NCBI RefSeq assembly: GCF_000783395.1
Contig: NZ_JSFK01000007.1
Coordinates: 83,521 to 147,520 of the forward strand
Direction: 5' to 3'
Origin: Pseudomonas chlororaphis
GTDB lineage: Bacteria; Pseudomonadota; Gammaproteobacteria; Pseudomonadales; Pseudomonadaceae
Length of the DNA: 64,000 nt
Below the pieces are notes generated by a model. The model made no database searches, was not told the DNA's origin, and saw nothing but the letters and a program-made list of their open reading frames with translations. Position 1 is the first letter of the stretch. Each line of letters begins with the position of its first letter. This document shows, piece by piece, positions 54,299 to 63,784 of this stretch. The translations under genes and the position numbers were made by a program.

Positions 54299-54387
54299 GT
54301 GGGAGCGAGCCTGCTCGCGATAGCGGCTTGTCAGTCAATATTTTTTTGCCTGATACACCGCTATCGCGAGCAGGCTCACTCCTACAG
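54299..54387. repeat. REP doublet of the GCTCGCGATAGC type
   Basis: TGTGGGAGCGAGCCTGCTCG plus CGATAGCGG is matched inverted (CCGCTATCGCGAGCAGGCTC and following bases) after about 30 bases. Confidence 0.9.
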
Positions 54388-54434
54388 GGGATTCGGTTTA
54401 CAGTGGGATTCTTCGGTAGCAGGGACTAAGGTTG

Positions 54435-55415
54435 ATGACGCAATTCTACGATGCACGGGGCAATATTTATGGGGTGATTGCGCCGCAGGCACTGCGCGAC
54501 GCGGGCATTGTTTTGCCCGTCAGCGCCACTGAATGCGCCTCTGCGCGTCACTCTTGGAGCGCTGCGGCAATCAAACTCTGCTGCGACTGGCCCGAAGACC
54601 AACGCCCGGCAAACAGCAAGTCCCACCGCAGTGACGGCCTGCTGATCGGCCCGTTCCAGATGTCGCCGCCATTCGACGTGCTGATCGTCAACACCGACGG
54701 CACACTCGCCGAGCGCAGTGGCAACGGCCTGACGATTTTCTCGCAGGCGCTGACCGAGCAAGGCTTGATGCCAGAGGAGGGTGCTTTGTTGCGCGTGCAT
54801 CACGACAAGGGTGACGCCGTGGAGACCTCGGCGAAACCGGCTGAAGTCGAAGGTGTTAAAGGCTTCTGGCTCGATCTCGGCCAACCGCGATTTGGACCGG
54901 ATGCGGTCGGTGCGCAGACTGTTCAAGGCATTGAGTTCAATGCTCGGGACGTGAGCCACGTCCAGCCCTTGGCACAACTTGATTCCGACTGGGCGCATAG
55001 CCAATTCGTGCGCATTGGCAATCCGCATTGCGTAACGCTGCTCCGCGATGTATCTACTTTGCCGAGCAACGAGCAAATGCGTGAATCACCCCTGAACGAA
55101 GGCCTGACCGAAATCGCCTACGCCATGCCCACCGGTGCCGGAGATCCATGCCCGGCAGGTGTCAATCTGCAATGGGCGGTGCTGGAATCACCACAGAAAA
55201 TCCTCGCGCGAGTATTTGAACGCGGCGAAGGGCCGACGGCGTCCTCCGGCACCAGTGCCAGTGCCGTGGCATCGGCGGCTTGGCGGGTGGGTTGGGTCGA
55301 GGCGGGAGAAGTGCAGGTGGTCATGCCCGGCGGCACGGCGCCGATTTTGCTCGAAGAAGCAGAGGGTGAATTGCGGCGGGTCAGGTTGTTTGGTACGGCG
55401 CGGTTGATGGGCTGA
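54435..55415 (+). CDS. DapF-fold epimerase homologue lacking both catalytic cysteines (326 aa)
   Basis: The family segments are clear: VLIVNTDGTLAERSGNGLTI (motif 1), FVRIGNPHCVTLL, and ARVFERGEGPTASSGTSASA (motif 2). In true diaminopimelate epimerase the catalytic residues are Cys in xCGNG and ACGTG. Here both are Ser (Ser95 in SGNG and Ser271 in SSGTS). So it should not do the two-base epimerisation and may be a dehydratase, isomerase or a non-catalytic relative. ATG 54435 is used. It stands alone between REP elements. Confidence 0.8.
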   Translation: MTQFYDARGNIYGVIAPQALRDAGIVLPVSATECASARHSWSAAAIKLCCDWPEDQRPANSKSHRSDGLLIGPFQMSPPFDVLIVNTDGTLAERSGNGLTIFSQALTEQGLMPEEGALLRVHHDKGDAVETSAKPAEVEGVKGFWLDLGQPRFGPDAVGAQTVQGIEFNARDVSHVQPLAQLDSDWAHSQFVRIGNPHCVTLLRDVSTLPSNEQMRESPLNEGLTEIAYAMPTGAGDPCPAGVNLQWAVLESPQKILARVFERGEGPTASSGTSASAVASAAWRVGWVEAGEVQVVMPGGTAPILLEEAEGELRRVRLFGTARLMG

Positions 55416-55426
55416 ATTCAAAGACC

Positions 55427-55642
55427 CTATCGCTGGCAAGCCAGGCTCCCACAGGGTTTTGTGGTGAACACCTCATTTGTGTACGCCACTGAACCCTTGT
55501 AGGAGTGAGCCTGCTCGCGATAGCGGTAGATCAGACATTATCTTTATTGAATGCCAGTGCGCTATCGCGAGCTGGCTCACTCCTACATTGGATCTGCGGT
55601 GCGCCACAGATCCTTGTGGGAGCTGGCTTGCCAGCGATGGGG
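55427..55642. repeat. cluster of REP elements
   Basis: A half element (CTATCGCTGGCAAGCCAGG) near 55427-55454, an inverted pair TGTAGGAGTGAGCCTGCTCG ... CGAGCTGGCTCACTCCTACA at 55498-55587, and another half (TGTGGGAGCTGGCTTGCCAG) at about 55616-55642. Confidence 0.88.
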
Positions 55643-55668
55643 TCATCAGCCCCGCCGCAGATCTCAGC

Positions 55669-56916
55669 TCAGCTCAGTTCACCACTGAACTCCACCACCG
55701 GCATCTGCCGCTTCATCAACACCTTGCCGCCGCGAATCGAATACAACGGCAAGCCCTGACTGCGGATCACCTCGTAATCGCTGTCCGCCGACAGAATCAA
55801 CAGATTCGCCGGCCGCCCCTGTTCCAGTCCATAGCGCTCACCCAGGTGCATGGCTTTGGCGCTGTTGTCGGTCACCAGATCCAGCGCACTTTGCAGGTTG
55901 CGGTAACCGAGCATATGGCAGATGTGCAGTCCGGCTTCGAGTACGCGCAGGATGTTGCCGTTGCCCAGCGGATACCACGGATCGACGATCGAGTCCTGGC
56001 CGAAACACACGTTCATCCCGGCTTCGAGCAATTCATTAACACGGGTCACGCCCCGGCGTTTCGGGAAGTTGTCGAAGCGCCCTTGCAGGTGAATGCTTTC
56101 GGTCGGGCAGGAGACAAAACTGATTCCGGAATGGCCCAGCAAGCGAAACAGTTTTGCGCAGTAGGCGTTGTCGTAGGAACCCATCGCCGTGGTGTGGCTG
56201 GCGGTGACGAGGGCGCCCATGTCGCGACTGCGCGCCTCTTCGGCCAATACTTCGAGGAAGCGTGAATGCGGGTCGTCGGTTTCGTCGCAATGTACGTCGA
56301 CCAGGCAACCGGTGCGCTCGGCCAGGTCCATCAGGAACTTCACCGAACTGACGCCCTGATCGCGGGTGTACTCGAAATGCGGAATCCCGCCGACCACGTC
56401 TGCGCCCATGCGGATCGCTTCTTCCATCAGTTCGCGACCGTTGCGGAACGACTCGATGCCTTCCTGCGGAAACGCGACGATTTGCAGATCGATCAGGTGG
56501 CGGCTTTCCTCGCGCACTTCGAGCATGGCTTTGAGCGCGGTGAGTTGCGGGTCGGTGACGTCAACGTGGGTGCGCACGTGCTGAATGCCGTGCGCGGCCA
56601 GGGCCTGAATGGTTTTCTTCGCGCGGGTCTTGGTGTCTTCTTCGGTGATGGTGACCTTGCGCTCGCCCCAGCACTCGATGCCTTCGAACAGCGTACCGCT
56701 CATGTTCCAGCGTGGCTCGCCAGCGGTCAGCGTGGCGTCGAGGTGAATGTGCGGTTCGACAAAGGGCGGCACCACCAGATTGCCGCCGGCGTCGAGGTCA
56801 TCCGGGCCGAGAGTGGGCGCTTCGGTCTGCCGGGCGATGCTGCGGATCAGGCCGTCTTCGAGGTGTAATTCGTGCAAACCTTCCTGGTTGCGCAAACGGG
56901 CGTTGATGATGTGCAT
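55669..56916 (-). CDS. codA: cytosine deaminase (415 aa)
   Basis: An amidohydrolase making uracil from cytosine. Metal ligands are visible: PPFVEPHIHLDATL (His-x-His), VDVHCDETDD, SHTTAMGSYDN and FGQDSIVDPWYPLGNGN (Asp). The last motif is characteristic of CodA. ATG 56916 (MHIINARLR) is preferred; the longer frame runs back into codB. It follows codB on the same strand with 14 bases between. Confidence 0.93.
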   Translation of the reverse strand: MHIINARLRNQEGLHELHLEDGLIRSIARQTEAPTLGPDDLDAGGNLVVPPFVEPHIHLDATLTAGEPRWNMSGTLFEGIECWGERKVTITEEDTKTRAKKTIQALAAHGIQHVRTHVDVTDPQLTALKAMLEVREESRHLIDLQIVAFPQEGIESFRNGRELMEEAIRMGADVVGGIPHFEYTRDQGVSSVKFLMDLAERTGCLVDVHCDETDDPHSRFLEVLAEEARSRDMGALVTASHTTAMGSYDNAYCAKLFRLLGHSGISFVSCPTESIHLQGRFDNFPKRRGVTRVNELLEAGMNVCFGQDSIVDPWYPLGNGNILRVLEAGLHICHMLGYRNLQSALDLVTDNSAKAMHLGERYGLEQGRPANLLILSADSDYEVIRSQGLPLYSIRGGKVLMKRQMPVVEFSGELS

Positions 56917-56930
56917 CAGGCGAATCCTTT

Positions 56931-58202
56931 TTATAGGTCTTGTAGTGGCGCGCTGGCGCTGCGAGCGCCGAGCACACCGGTGACGATGACATACGTTAGC
57001 GCGGCAGCGGCGATCCCTACCAGCGGCGCGACCCACGGCGAGTTGAACGCAGCCACGGTGCCGACCGCATAGGCCCCGAGTCCCGGCCAGTTGAACGCCG
57101 GCAACCGTGCGTCGGCCAGACGCGGGTAACGTCCACGCCAACGGAAGAAAAAGTCCGCCATGATCACCCCGCCAATCGGTGGAATCACCGTGCCGAGCAG
57201 AATCAGATACGGCACCAGCATGTCGTACATGCCCAGCAGGGCGAGCAGAGTGCCGATCACTGCACCGGCGAGGGTCACGGTTTTACGCCGACCGGTGCGC
57301 AGCAGGTTGCAACCGGCGACGGCGAAGTTGTAGATGGTGTTGTCCTGAGTGCTCCAGATATTCAGCAACAGCATGGCCATTGCGGCCATGGCGAAGCCTT
57401 GCAACAGCAGCACTTCGACCACGTCCGGTTGTTGGTAGACGATGGCGCCGTACGCGCCGATCAGCACCATCAGACCGTTGCCGATGAAGAAACCGATCAG
57501 ACTGGCCAGCACCGCCACGCGCGCCGAGCGCGAGAAGCGCGTCCAGTTGGTCGCTTGCGTTGCGCCGCTGACGAAGGTGCCGAACACCAGAGTGATCGCG
57601 GTGGACCAGTCCAGCGAACCGCTCGGCACCACGCTGAGCAAACCTTCGAAGCCGCCGACTTTTACCGTCGCCACCCACATCGACAGCATCAGCAGCAACA
57701 TCATTGCCGGCACCGCGATGTACGAGAGGATCTCCAGTCCGCGATAACCGACGTAGGCTGTGGCGCAGAACAGCAGACCGAACAGCACCATCAGGCCGAG
57801 CACCGTACTTTCGTCGAGATTGAAATATTTACCGATCACGACGGCAGCCGTCGCCGTGCCCCAGGCGTACCAGCCGATCTGGGTGAAACCGAGGATCAGG
57901 TCGCTGAGCTTGCTGCCGACTTCGCCGAAGCAGAAACGGCCCATCAACACCGAATTGAGGCCGCTCTTGAAAGCGATGTAACCCAGGCCTGCCGCGTACA
58001 AACCCAGCAGCAGATTGCCGACGATGATCACCGCCATCATCTCGCCGAAACTGAACGCCACGCCGAGTTTGCCGCCGGCAAACATGGTTGCGGTGAAAAA
58101 CGTGAAGCCCAGTAACACCATCGCCGTGGAGGCCAGGCCTTTGCGCGCATGCATGGGGACTTCGCTGAGGGGGTAATCGTTGCCGGGATCGTTCTGCATC
58201 AT
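56931..58202 (-). CDS. codB: cytosine permease (423 aa)
   Basis: A nucleobase:cation symporter with about 12 membrane segments. CodB-like parts include NDYPLSEVPMHARKGLASTA, FGEVGSKLSDLILGFTQIGW and IWSTQDNTIYNFAVAGCNLL. It supplies cytosine for CodA, encoded directly downstream. Two ATGs lie side by side (58202 and 58199); AAGGA precedes both. Confidence 0.93.
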   Translation of the reverse strand: MMQNDPGNDYPLSEVPMHARKGLASTAMVLLGFTFFTATMFAGGKLGVAFSFGEMMAVIIVGNLLLGLYAAGLGYIAFKSGLNSVLMGRFCFGEVGSKLSDLILGFTQIGWYAWGTATAAVVIGKYFNLDESTVLGLMVLFGLLFCATAYVGYRGLEILSYIAVPAMMLLLMLSMWVATVKVGGFEGLLSVVPSGSLDWSTAITLVFGTFVSGATQATNWTRFSRSARVAVLASLIGFFIGNGLMVLIGAYGAIVYQQPDVVEVLLLQGFAMAAMAMLLLNIWSTQDNTIYNFAVAGCNLLRTGRRKTVTLAGAVIGTLLALLGMYDMLVPYLILLGTVIPPIGGVIMADFFFRWRGRYPRLADARLPAFNWPGLGAYAVGTVAAFNSPWVAPLVGIAAAALTYVIVTGVLGARSASAPLQDL

Positions 58203-58342
58203 GGGGCGGTCCTTGCTGGAAGAGAGGAGTCGCGGGGGAGGGTTGCAGTGGTCGTGCCAAATGCCGGTTGGCGCGGGTTATGTATAGACGAGCCGCGTCG
58301 GCAAGCGCGAAAACAGTGCACCTGAATACACCGGAGCCCCAA

Positions 58343-58416
58343 TGTAGGAGCTGCCGAAGGCTGCGATCTTTTGATCTTGTTTTTGATCGTTCCCACGCAG
58401 AGCGTGGGAACGATCA
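58343..58416. repeat. REP elements (two types)
   Basis: TGTAGGAGCTGCCGAAGGCT plus GCGATCTTTTGATC at about 58343-58377, then GATCGTTCCCACGCAGAGCG plus TGGGAACGATC at about 58385-58416. Confidence 0.85.
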
Positions 58417-58419
58417 AGG

Positions 58420-59232
58420 TCAGAGGAAGCGCAGCAGGGCGGCGACGATGGCTTCGGGGGCGTCTTCCTGGACGAGGTGGCCGGCGTTGGCAATCGGGTG
58501 GAATTGTGATCCCGGGATCATTTGATGTAACGCTCGGCCACGCTCGATGGGGATCCACTGGTCCTCTTCGCCCCAGAGAATCTGCACCGGACAGCGGATC
58601 GTCGGGTACAGGTTTTCTGCTTCACGGGTATAGCGCTCGTCCATCTGTGCAATCTGCCGATAGAACGCCGCTTGCCCGGGATCGCCGAGCCACGGCTGCA
58701 CGTAGGGTGCGAGTTCGTCGTCGGGGATATCGCGGTGAATTGCCCCGCGAATATAGGTCGGCACGATGGCGCGCTGGATGTAGTCGGGCAGGCCACTGAA
58801 CGCCGCTTCATGCAGGCGCACATGTTGCACGAATGGCGAACCCCAGGGCGTCAGGGCCACAGGGTCGATGAGTGTCAGGCTGCGATAATCCTTGCCGTTG
58901 AGCAGATGCGCACGCAACACGGTGGCGCCGCCGAAGTCGTGGGCGACGACGTCGGGGTTTGCAATATTCCAATGGTCGAGCAACTGCGCCAACAGTTGGT
59001 TTTGCACGCCGAGGGAGACGTCGGCGTCAGGTTGCTCGGAGCGCCCGTAGCCCAGCAGGTCGAAGTAATGCACGCGATGCGTGGCGAAAAAGTGCGGCGC
59101 GATCCGATGCCACACGTATGACGAAAACGGCGTGCCATGCACGAACACCAGCGGCGGGCCGTCGCCGCGCACGGCGTAACGAATGTGGTGCCCGTTGAAG
59201 TCAAAGACCTGATCCAGCAGCCAGTCTGTCAT
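58420..59232 (-). CDS. alpha/beta-fold hydrolase, haloalkane dehalogenase/epoxide hydrolase-like (270 aa)
   Basis: Oxyanion motif FVHGTPFSSYVWHRIAPHFF, nucleophile Asp99 in VVAHDFGGATVLR, a cap domain, and C-terminal acid and base in LWGEEDQWIP and NAGHLVQEDAP. In haloalkane dehalogenases the residue after the nucleophile is usually Trp; here it is Phe, so dehalogenation is not assured. ATG 59232 (MTDWLLDQ) is used with GAGGA upstream. Confidence 0.82.
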   Translation of the reverse strand: MTDWLLDQVFDFNGHHIRYAVRGDGPPLVFVHGTPFSSYVWHRIAPHFFATHRVHYFDLLGYGRSEQPDADVSLGVQNQLLAQLLDHWNIANPDVVAHDFGGATVLRAHLLNGKDYRSLTLIDPVALTPWGSPFVQHVRLHEAAFSGLPDYIQRAIVPTYIRGAIHRDIPDDELAPYVQPWLGDPGQAAFYRQIAQMDERYTREAENLYPTIRCPVQILWGEEDQWIPIERGRALHQMIPGSQFHPIANAGHLVQEDAPEAIVAALLRFL

Positions 59233-59275
59233 CGGCCTGTCCTCTTGGCGGATGGGAGCCAAAAAGCATAGGCGT

Positions 59276-59300
59276 AAAAAAACAGCCTCGCGGGCTGTTC
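59276..59300 (-). terminator. intrinsic terminator after queD
   Basis: On the minus strand, GAACAGCC, CGCG, AGGCTGTT then a run of T. It separates queD from the hydrolase gene. Confidence 0.8.
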
Positions 59301-59330
59301 TCTATTTCCCAGACAAAACACCAATCCCCC

Positions 59331-59374
59331 TGTAGGAGCTGCCGAAGGCTCGGGCCGCGTTCGGCAGCTCCTAC
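59331..59374. repeat. REP element of the GGAGCTGCCGAAGG type
   Basis: TGTAGGAGCTGCCGAAGGCT is paired with CGGCAGCTCCTACG nearby; the arms form a hairpin. Confidence 0.8.
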
Positions 59375-59393
59375 GAGGGAGATCTACGTCAGG

Positions 59394-59750
59394 TTACTCA
59401 CCGCGATAGATACAACCGCTGGTGCAGGTCTCGTGAATACGGATCGCGCTCAGTTCCGGCAACAACGGCTTCATCTCATTCCAGATGAATTTGGCCAGCA
59501 CTTCGCTGGTCGGGTTTTCCAGACCGGGAATGTCGTTCAGGTAGTTGTGATCGAGGCGCTCGTACAGTGGCTTGAAAATCGCCTTGATTTCGGAGAAGTC
59601 GCGGATCCAGCCGGTGTGCGGATCGAGGTCGCCGCTGAGGTGAAGCGCCACTTTGAACGAGTGACCGTGCAGACGCCCGCACTTGTGGCCGTCCGGGACG
59701 TGCGGCAGGCGGTGGGCGGATTCGAAGGTAAACTCTTTGAAGATTTCCAC
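59394..59750 (-). CDS. queD: 6-carboxytetrahydropterin synthase QueD (118 aa)
   Basis: Second step of queuosine and deazapurine synthesis (7,8-dihydroneopterin triphosphate to carboxytetrahydropterin). Zinc histidines and the catalytic Cys24 are visible in [20 protein letters not shown] and [10 protein letters not shown]. The ending [16 protein letters not shown] is typical. Normal length. Confidence 0.95.
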   Translation of the reverse strand: MEIFKEFTFESAHRLPHVPDGHKCGRLHGHSFKVALHLSGDLDPHTGWIRDFSEIKAIFKPLYERLDHNYLNDIPGLENPTSEVLAKFIWNEMKPLLPELSAIRIHETCTSGCIYRGE

Positions 59751-59835
59751 GGTATTTTCAGCTCTGTTCAGATGGCGTTCGCCGCAGCGATTCGGGCAGG
59801 CGGCGAGTTTACCAGCTTGTGTTTGGCCGTGCTGA

Positions 59836-60915
59836 CTAAAGGGTCAGCAAGCGTTCGGCGAGGCGACCATTGGCAGTCAGTTCGAGAAACTCATCGCCGA
59901 GGCGACGGCTTTCGTCCATCGCTGCATGCCAGTATTTCTGCCGGCTCGGCGCATCGCCCATGAAGCGTTTGAAGTCGTTGCGGTCGGGCAGTTTGCCGTA
60001 GGGCAGGCGCGCCAGATATTCCTTCGACGGCGCGAGTAACAGCACGTCCTGCAAGCGCTCCACCGAGGCCTTACGCCATGGCAGGGTCTTGTCGAACCAG
60101 CCGGGAATCACCCGATCGGTAAAGTGTGGATAGAGCACGATGCCGTCGCCGCTGTAGGGCAGGTCAAGGTGATAGTCGAGCAGGCCACCGTCGCGGAACG
60201 TCCCGGCACCTGCACCCGGCAGGTCGCGTACGCCTTCCATGACCATCGGGATCGAACCCGAGGCCAGCAGCGCCTGACGCAGATTGCCGGTGTTCAGGGC
60301 GACGAAGCGCGACGGGAAATCGTTCAGCGCATTGACCGGTGGGGCCAGACGCGGGTCGTGGATGATCAGCCGTTCAAAATGTCGCGACAGCCGTGCGCGG
60401 CCGCGCAGGTTGTCGGCGATCACCGAGCCCAGCGCCAGACCGAGGCGGCCGCGATGGTCATCGGCCAGACGCCCCTGACTTTTCACCACCATGATGTTCA
60501 GCCGGTAATGGGCGTTGTCGAGGATGCTCGCGTCGCGGCCGTCGAGCAGGTCGTTGAGCATGCGTTGCGAGCTCTGACTGATCTCGGCCATGGTCACGCC
60601 TTTGTTGAAATTCTGCTCGGCGTACAGCTGACCGAGGCGGCGTATGCCTTCGGCGGCGTCTGGCAGGCAGGCGCTGGCGAAGCGCCAGGAACCGACCGAG
60701 GCGCCGATCAGCGAACGCTCGCGCGGCGCAGTCGGCAGCCATTCACCGAACAACGCCAGATCCAGCCCCTGAATCCCCAACGCCTTCGGCCCACCGGCGG
60801 CGCCGGGCAGGGTGCCGACGTCGGCGGCGTTCAAGCCTTGCGCACGAATCCGCGCCATGGCACGCGGGCCGGCCTTGAGGGTGAGGGCGGGGAATTTGAT
60901 GTGGATGGCGGTCAT
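59836..60915 (-). CDS. patatin-like phospholipase family protein (359 aa)
   Basis: The Ser nucleophile is in GASVGSWR (GxSxG) and the Asp in [14 protein letters not shown] (DG[GA] motif), the catalytic dyad of patatins. [16 protein letters not shown] lies before the Ser loop. No signal peptide. The start at 60915 ([11 protein letters not shown]) is chosen; the longer frame has no site. It could act on lipids inside the cell; the substrate is not known. Confidence 0.75.
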   Translation of the reverse strand: MTAIHIKFPALTLKAGPRAMARIRAQGLNAADVGTLPGAAGGPKALGIQGLDLALFGEWLPTAPRERSLIGASVGSWRFASACLPDAAEGIRRLGQLYAEQNFNKGVTMAEISQSSQRMLNDLLDGRDASILDNAHYRLNIMVVKSQGRLADDHRGRLGLALGSVIADNLRGRARLSRHFERLIIHDPRLAPPVNALNDFPSRFVALNTGNLRQALLASGSIPMVMEGVRDLPGAGAGTFRDGGLLDYHLDLPYSGDGIVLYPHFTDRVIPGWFDKTLPWRKASVERLQDVLLLAPSKEYLARLPYGKLPDRNDFKRFMGDAPSRQKYWHAAMDESRRLGDEFLELTANGRLAERLLTL

Positions 60916-60968
60916 ACCGGTCTCGATCGTTAGCAAGCGAACAATTATAAGCACATGTTACAAAATCC

Positions 60969-61068
60969 TGTAGGAGCTGCCGAAGGCTGCGATCTTTTGA
61001 TTTTGTTTTGAAAAGACAAGATCAAAGGATCGTCCGAACGCGGCCCGAGCCTTCGGCAGCTCCTACAC
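60969..61068. repeat. REP doublet of the GGAGCTGCCGAAGG type
   Basis: TGTAGGAGCTGCCGAAGGCT at the left is matched by AGCCTTCGGCAGCTCCTACA at the right, giving one large inverted repeat between the patatin and PepSY genes. Confidence 0.9.
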
Positions 61069-61103
61069 GGGGGGCATGTGTTGAGCTGGGGCAATGATGG
61101 CAA

Positions 61104-61119
61104 TTCAGTTTCAGTTAAG
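61104..61119 (+). promoter_or_regulatory. BqsR-like response-regulator box
   Basis: TTCAG-N6-TTAAG, spaced 11 bases, matches the reported P. aeruginosa BqsR site (TTAAG-N6-TTAAG) but for one base. It lies 53 bases before the first PepSY gene. It suggests that the operon is self-regulated. Confidence 0.5.
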
Positions 61120-61172
61120 TTCATCCCGCTAAGGTGCCCACCGTAAGCAACACATAAAAATACGGAGACTCC

Positions 61173-61481
61173 ATGAAAACCCTGACTGCCCTGTCCATTG
61201 CCTCGATCATCGGCTGCACCGCCAGCCTCGCCCATGCCCGCGATCTTGGCCCTGACGAAGCCCTGCGTCTGCGCGACGCTGGTACTATCGTCTCCTTCGA
61301 GAAGCTCAACGCCACTGCGCTGGCCAAACACCCGGGTTCGACGATCACTGAAACCGAGCTGGAAGAAGAGTACGGCAAGTACATCTACCAGATCGAAATG
61401 CGCGATGCGCAGGGCGTCGATTGGGATCTGGAATTAGACGCGGTGACTGGGCAGGTTCTCAAGGATCATCAGGATAAGTAA
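61173..61481 (+). CDS. PepSY-domain periplasmic protein 1 (102 aa)
   Basis: A signal peptide (MKTLTALSIASIIGCTASLA) is followed by a PepSY domain (ARDLGPDEALRLRDAGTIVS; STITETELEEEYGKYIYQIE; DLELDAVTGQVLKD). Its stop overlaps the next start by one base (TAATG). It is paired with a second PepSY protein and a two-component system; the pair may help the sensor, an inference from context. Confidence 0.85.
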   Translation: MKTLTALSIASIIGCTASLAHARDLGPDEALRLRDAGTIVSFEKLNATALAKHPGSTITETELEEEYGKYIYQIEMRDAQGVDWDLELDAVTGQVLKDHQDK

Positions 61482-61792
61482 TGAAGGTTAATGTTCGCGC
61501 CACCAGCCGTACGGCATTGGCGCTGGTGATTTTCTGCTCGGCAGCGATGGCCCGCGACCTCGATCAGGACGAGGCCCTGAGTTTGCGGGAGAAGGGCGTG
61601 ATCCTGCCGCTGGAGCAAGTGCTGCAGCAGGCGATGGACCGCTATCCCGGCGCAAAACTGCTGGAAGTCGAGCTGGAAGAAAAACACGATGTCTACATTT
61701 ATGAAGTCGAGTTGCTGACCGTCGAAGGTGTCGCCCGTGAGCTGCACTTGAAGGCCGATACCGGTGAACTTGTGAAAGACAAGGAAGATTGA
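61481..61792 (+). CDS. PepSY-domain periplasmic protein 2 (103 aa)
   Basis: Like the preceding protein: a signal (SRTALALVIFCSAAMA) and ARDLDQDEALSLREKGVILP, AKLLEVELEEKHDVYIYEVE and HLKADTGELVKDKED. The two are diverged duplicates (ARDL..DEAL and ELEE..YIY shared). It is translationally coupled to both neighbours. Confidence 0.85.
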   Translation: MKVNVRATSRTALALVIFCSAAMARDLDQDEALSLREKGVILPLEQVLQQAMDRYPGAKLLEVELEEKHDVYIYEVELLTVEGVARELHLKADTGELVKDKED

Positions 61793-61795
61793 TCG

Positions 61796-62464
61796 ATGCG
61801 TTTGCTATTGGTGGAAGACCACGTACCGTTGGCTGACGAATTGCTCGCCAGCCTGCAACGGCAGGGCTATGCGGTCGATTGGCTGGCGGACGGTCGTGAT
61901 GCGCTGTATCAGGGCAGCAGCGAACCGTATGACCTGATCATTCTCGACCTCGGCCTGCCGGGCGTGCCGGGGCTTGAAGTGCTGGCGCAGTGGCGCGCCG
62001 GCGGTCTGGCGATTCCGGTGCTGATCCTCACGGCGCGCGATTCCTGGGCCGAGCGCATCGAAGGCCTGAAGGCTGGCGCCGATGACTACCTGACCAAACC
62101 GTTCCATCCTGAAGAGCTGCAACTGCGCATTCAGTCGTTGTTGCGCCGCTCCAAAGGCCAGGCCAATCAGCCGACATTGCAGGCGGCCGGTTTGCATCTG
62201 GACGAGGGCCGTCAGTGCGTGGTGCGCGATGGCGCCGACATTCAACTGACCGCCGCCGAATTCCGCCTGCTGCGGTATTTCATGCTGCACCCGGAGCAGA
62301 TCCTCTCCAAAAGCCACCTCGCCGAACACCTCTACGACGGTGAAACCGAGCGTGACTCCAACGTCCTTGAAGTGCACGTCAATCACCTGCGGCGCAAGCT
62401 CGGCAAAAGCGTGATCGAAACCCGTCGCGGCCAGGGTTACCTGTTCGGCGGGCAAGCTTCGTGA
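61796..62464 (+). CDS. OmpR-family response regulator, BqsR-like (222 aa)
   Basis: Receiver domain with Asp51 ([18 protein letters not shown]), Asp7/8 region VEDH and Lys in [11 protein letters not shown]. The winged helix is complete ([40 protein letters not shown]). By recall its sequence resembles P. aeruginosa BqsR/CarR, and the PepSY genes upstream and a TTAAG-type box support this. The kinase gene overlaps its stop. Confidence 0.88.
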   Translation: MRLLLVEDHVPLADELLASLQRQGYAVDWLADGRDALYQGSSEPYDLIILDLGLPGVPGLEVLAQWRAGGLAIPVLILTARDSWAERIEGLKAGADDYLTKPFHPEELQLRIQSLLRRSKGQANQPTLQAAGLHLDEGRQCVVRDGADIQLTAAEFRLLRYFMLHPEQILSKSHLAEHLYDGETERDSNVLEVHVNHLRRKLGKSVIETRRGQGYLFGGQAS

Positions 62465-63774
62465 GGTCGATCCAGCGCCGCTTGAGCCTGGGTTTGATCA
62501 GCGTGATGGTGGTCGTCGGTGTGGTGGTGGCGCAAACCAGTCTGTGGTTGTTCGAAGTGGGTTTGCAGCGTTACCTCGAAGCTGGCCTGCGCAACGACAG
62601 CGAGAGCCTGTTGGTGGCGCTGGTGCGTGGCCCGCAGGGTTTGCAACTGGATGAGCGACATCTGTCACCGGCCTATCAGCGGCCGTTTTCCGGGCACTAT
62701 TTCCGCATCGATTTTGCCGACAGCCATTGGCGTTCGCGCTCGTTGTGGGATCAGGACCTGCCGCTGCTCGAACACCCCGGTCTGCACAGCAATCTGCAAC
62801 TGGGGCCGGACGGTCAGCAGCTGTTGGTGCTGCGCTCGGACTATCGGCGTCTGGGCCAGTCGATTTCGATCAGCGTCGCGCAGGATTACACGCCGGTGCG
62901 CGAGAGCTTTCAGCGCATGCGCCAGATCGGGCTGGGCCTGGGGCTGGCGGCGTTGCTGTTGATTCTGTTCTTGCAGCGCTTGACCGTGCGCCGCGCCTTG
63001 AAACCGCTGGAAAAGGCCCGCGAGCAGATCGCGCAATTGCAGCAAGGCCAGCGTTCGCAACTCGATGATCAGGTGCCGGTGGAACTGGAACCGCTGGTGG
63101 CGCAGATCAACCATTTGCTCGCGCACACTGAAGACAGCCTCAAGCGTTCACGCAATGCTTTGGGCAATCTCGGGCATGCGTTGAAAACGCCGTTGGCGGT
63201 GTTGTTGAGCCTGGCCTCAAGCGAAAAACTTGATGCTCATCCTGAGTTGCGCAAGGTCCTCAAGGAACAACTGGAGCAGGTGCAGCAGCGGCTCAATCGT
63301 GAATTGAACCGGGCACGGCTGTCCGGTGATGCACTGCCGGGAGCGCTGTTTGATTGCGATGCGGAATTGCCCGGATTGCTGGCGACGTTGAACATGATTC
63401 ATGGCGAGCATCTGGCACTGAGCTATGTTGCACCGGCGGGATTGCAACTGCCGTGGGATCGCGAGGATTTGCTCGAGTTGCTCGGCAATCTGTTGGATAA
63501 CGCCTGCAAGTGGGCGGATGCCGAGGTGCGTCTGAGTGTGATTGAGCGTACGGACGGCTTTGCCCTGAGCGTGGAAGATGACGGCCCGGGGATTCCCGAA
63601 GAGCAGCGCACTGAGGTGTTCAGCCGGGGCACGCGGCTGGATGAGCAGACCCACGGGCATGGCCTGGGGCTGGGGATTGTCCGCGATATTGTCGAGACCT
63701 GGGGCGGGTTGCTGGTGTTGGGCGAGAGTGAGTGGGGCGGGTTGAAGGTGGTGATCGAGTTGCCTCGGCGGTGA
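62461..63774 (+). CDS. sensor histidine kinase, BqsS-like (437 aa)
   Basis: Two membrane helices (about 9-31 and 160-178) enclose a ~125-residue periplasmic sensor domain. HAMP follows, then the H-box [15 protein letters not shown] (His239) and an ATPase with [13 protein letters not shown] (N box), VEDDGPGIP and GHGLGLGIV. The GTG start overlaps the regulator stop. The RExxE iron motif described for BqsS was not seen in the sensor domain, so the signal may differ. Confidence 0.85.
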   Translation: MRSIQRRLSLGLISVMVVVGVVVAQTSLWLFEVGLQRYLEAGLRNDSESLLVALVRGPQGLQLDERHLSPAYQRPFSGHYFRIDFADSHWRSRSLWDQDLPLLEHPGLHSNLQLGPDGQQLLVLRSDYRRLGQSISISVAQDYTPVRESFQRMRQIGLGLGLAALLLILFLQRLTVRRALKPLEKAREQIAQLQQGQRSQLDDQVPVELEPLVAQINHLLAHTEDSLKRSRNALGNLGHALKTPLAVLLSLASSEKLDAHPELRKVLKEQLEQVQQRLNRELNRARLSGDALPGALFDCDAELPGLLATLNMIHGEHLALSYVAPAGLQLPWDREDLLELLGNLLDNACKWADAEVRLSVIERTDGFALSVEDDGPGIPEEQRTEVFSRGTRLDEQTHGHGLGLGIVRDIVETWGGLLVLGESEWGGLKVVIELPRR

Positions 63775-63784
63775 GCCTTTAGAA

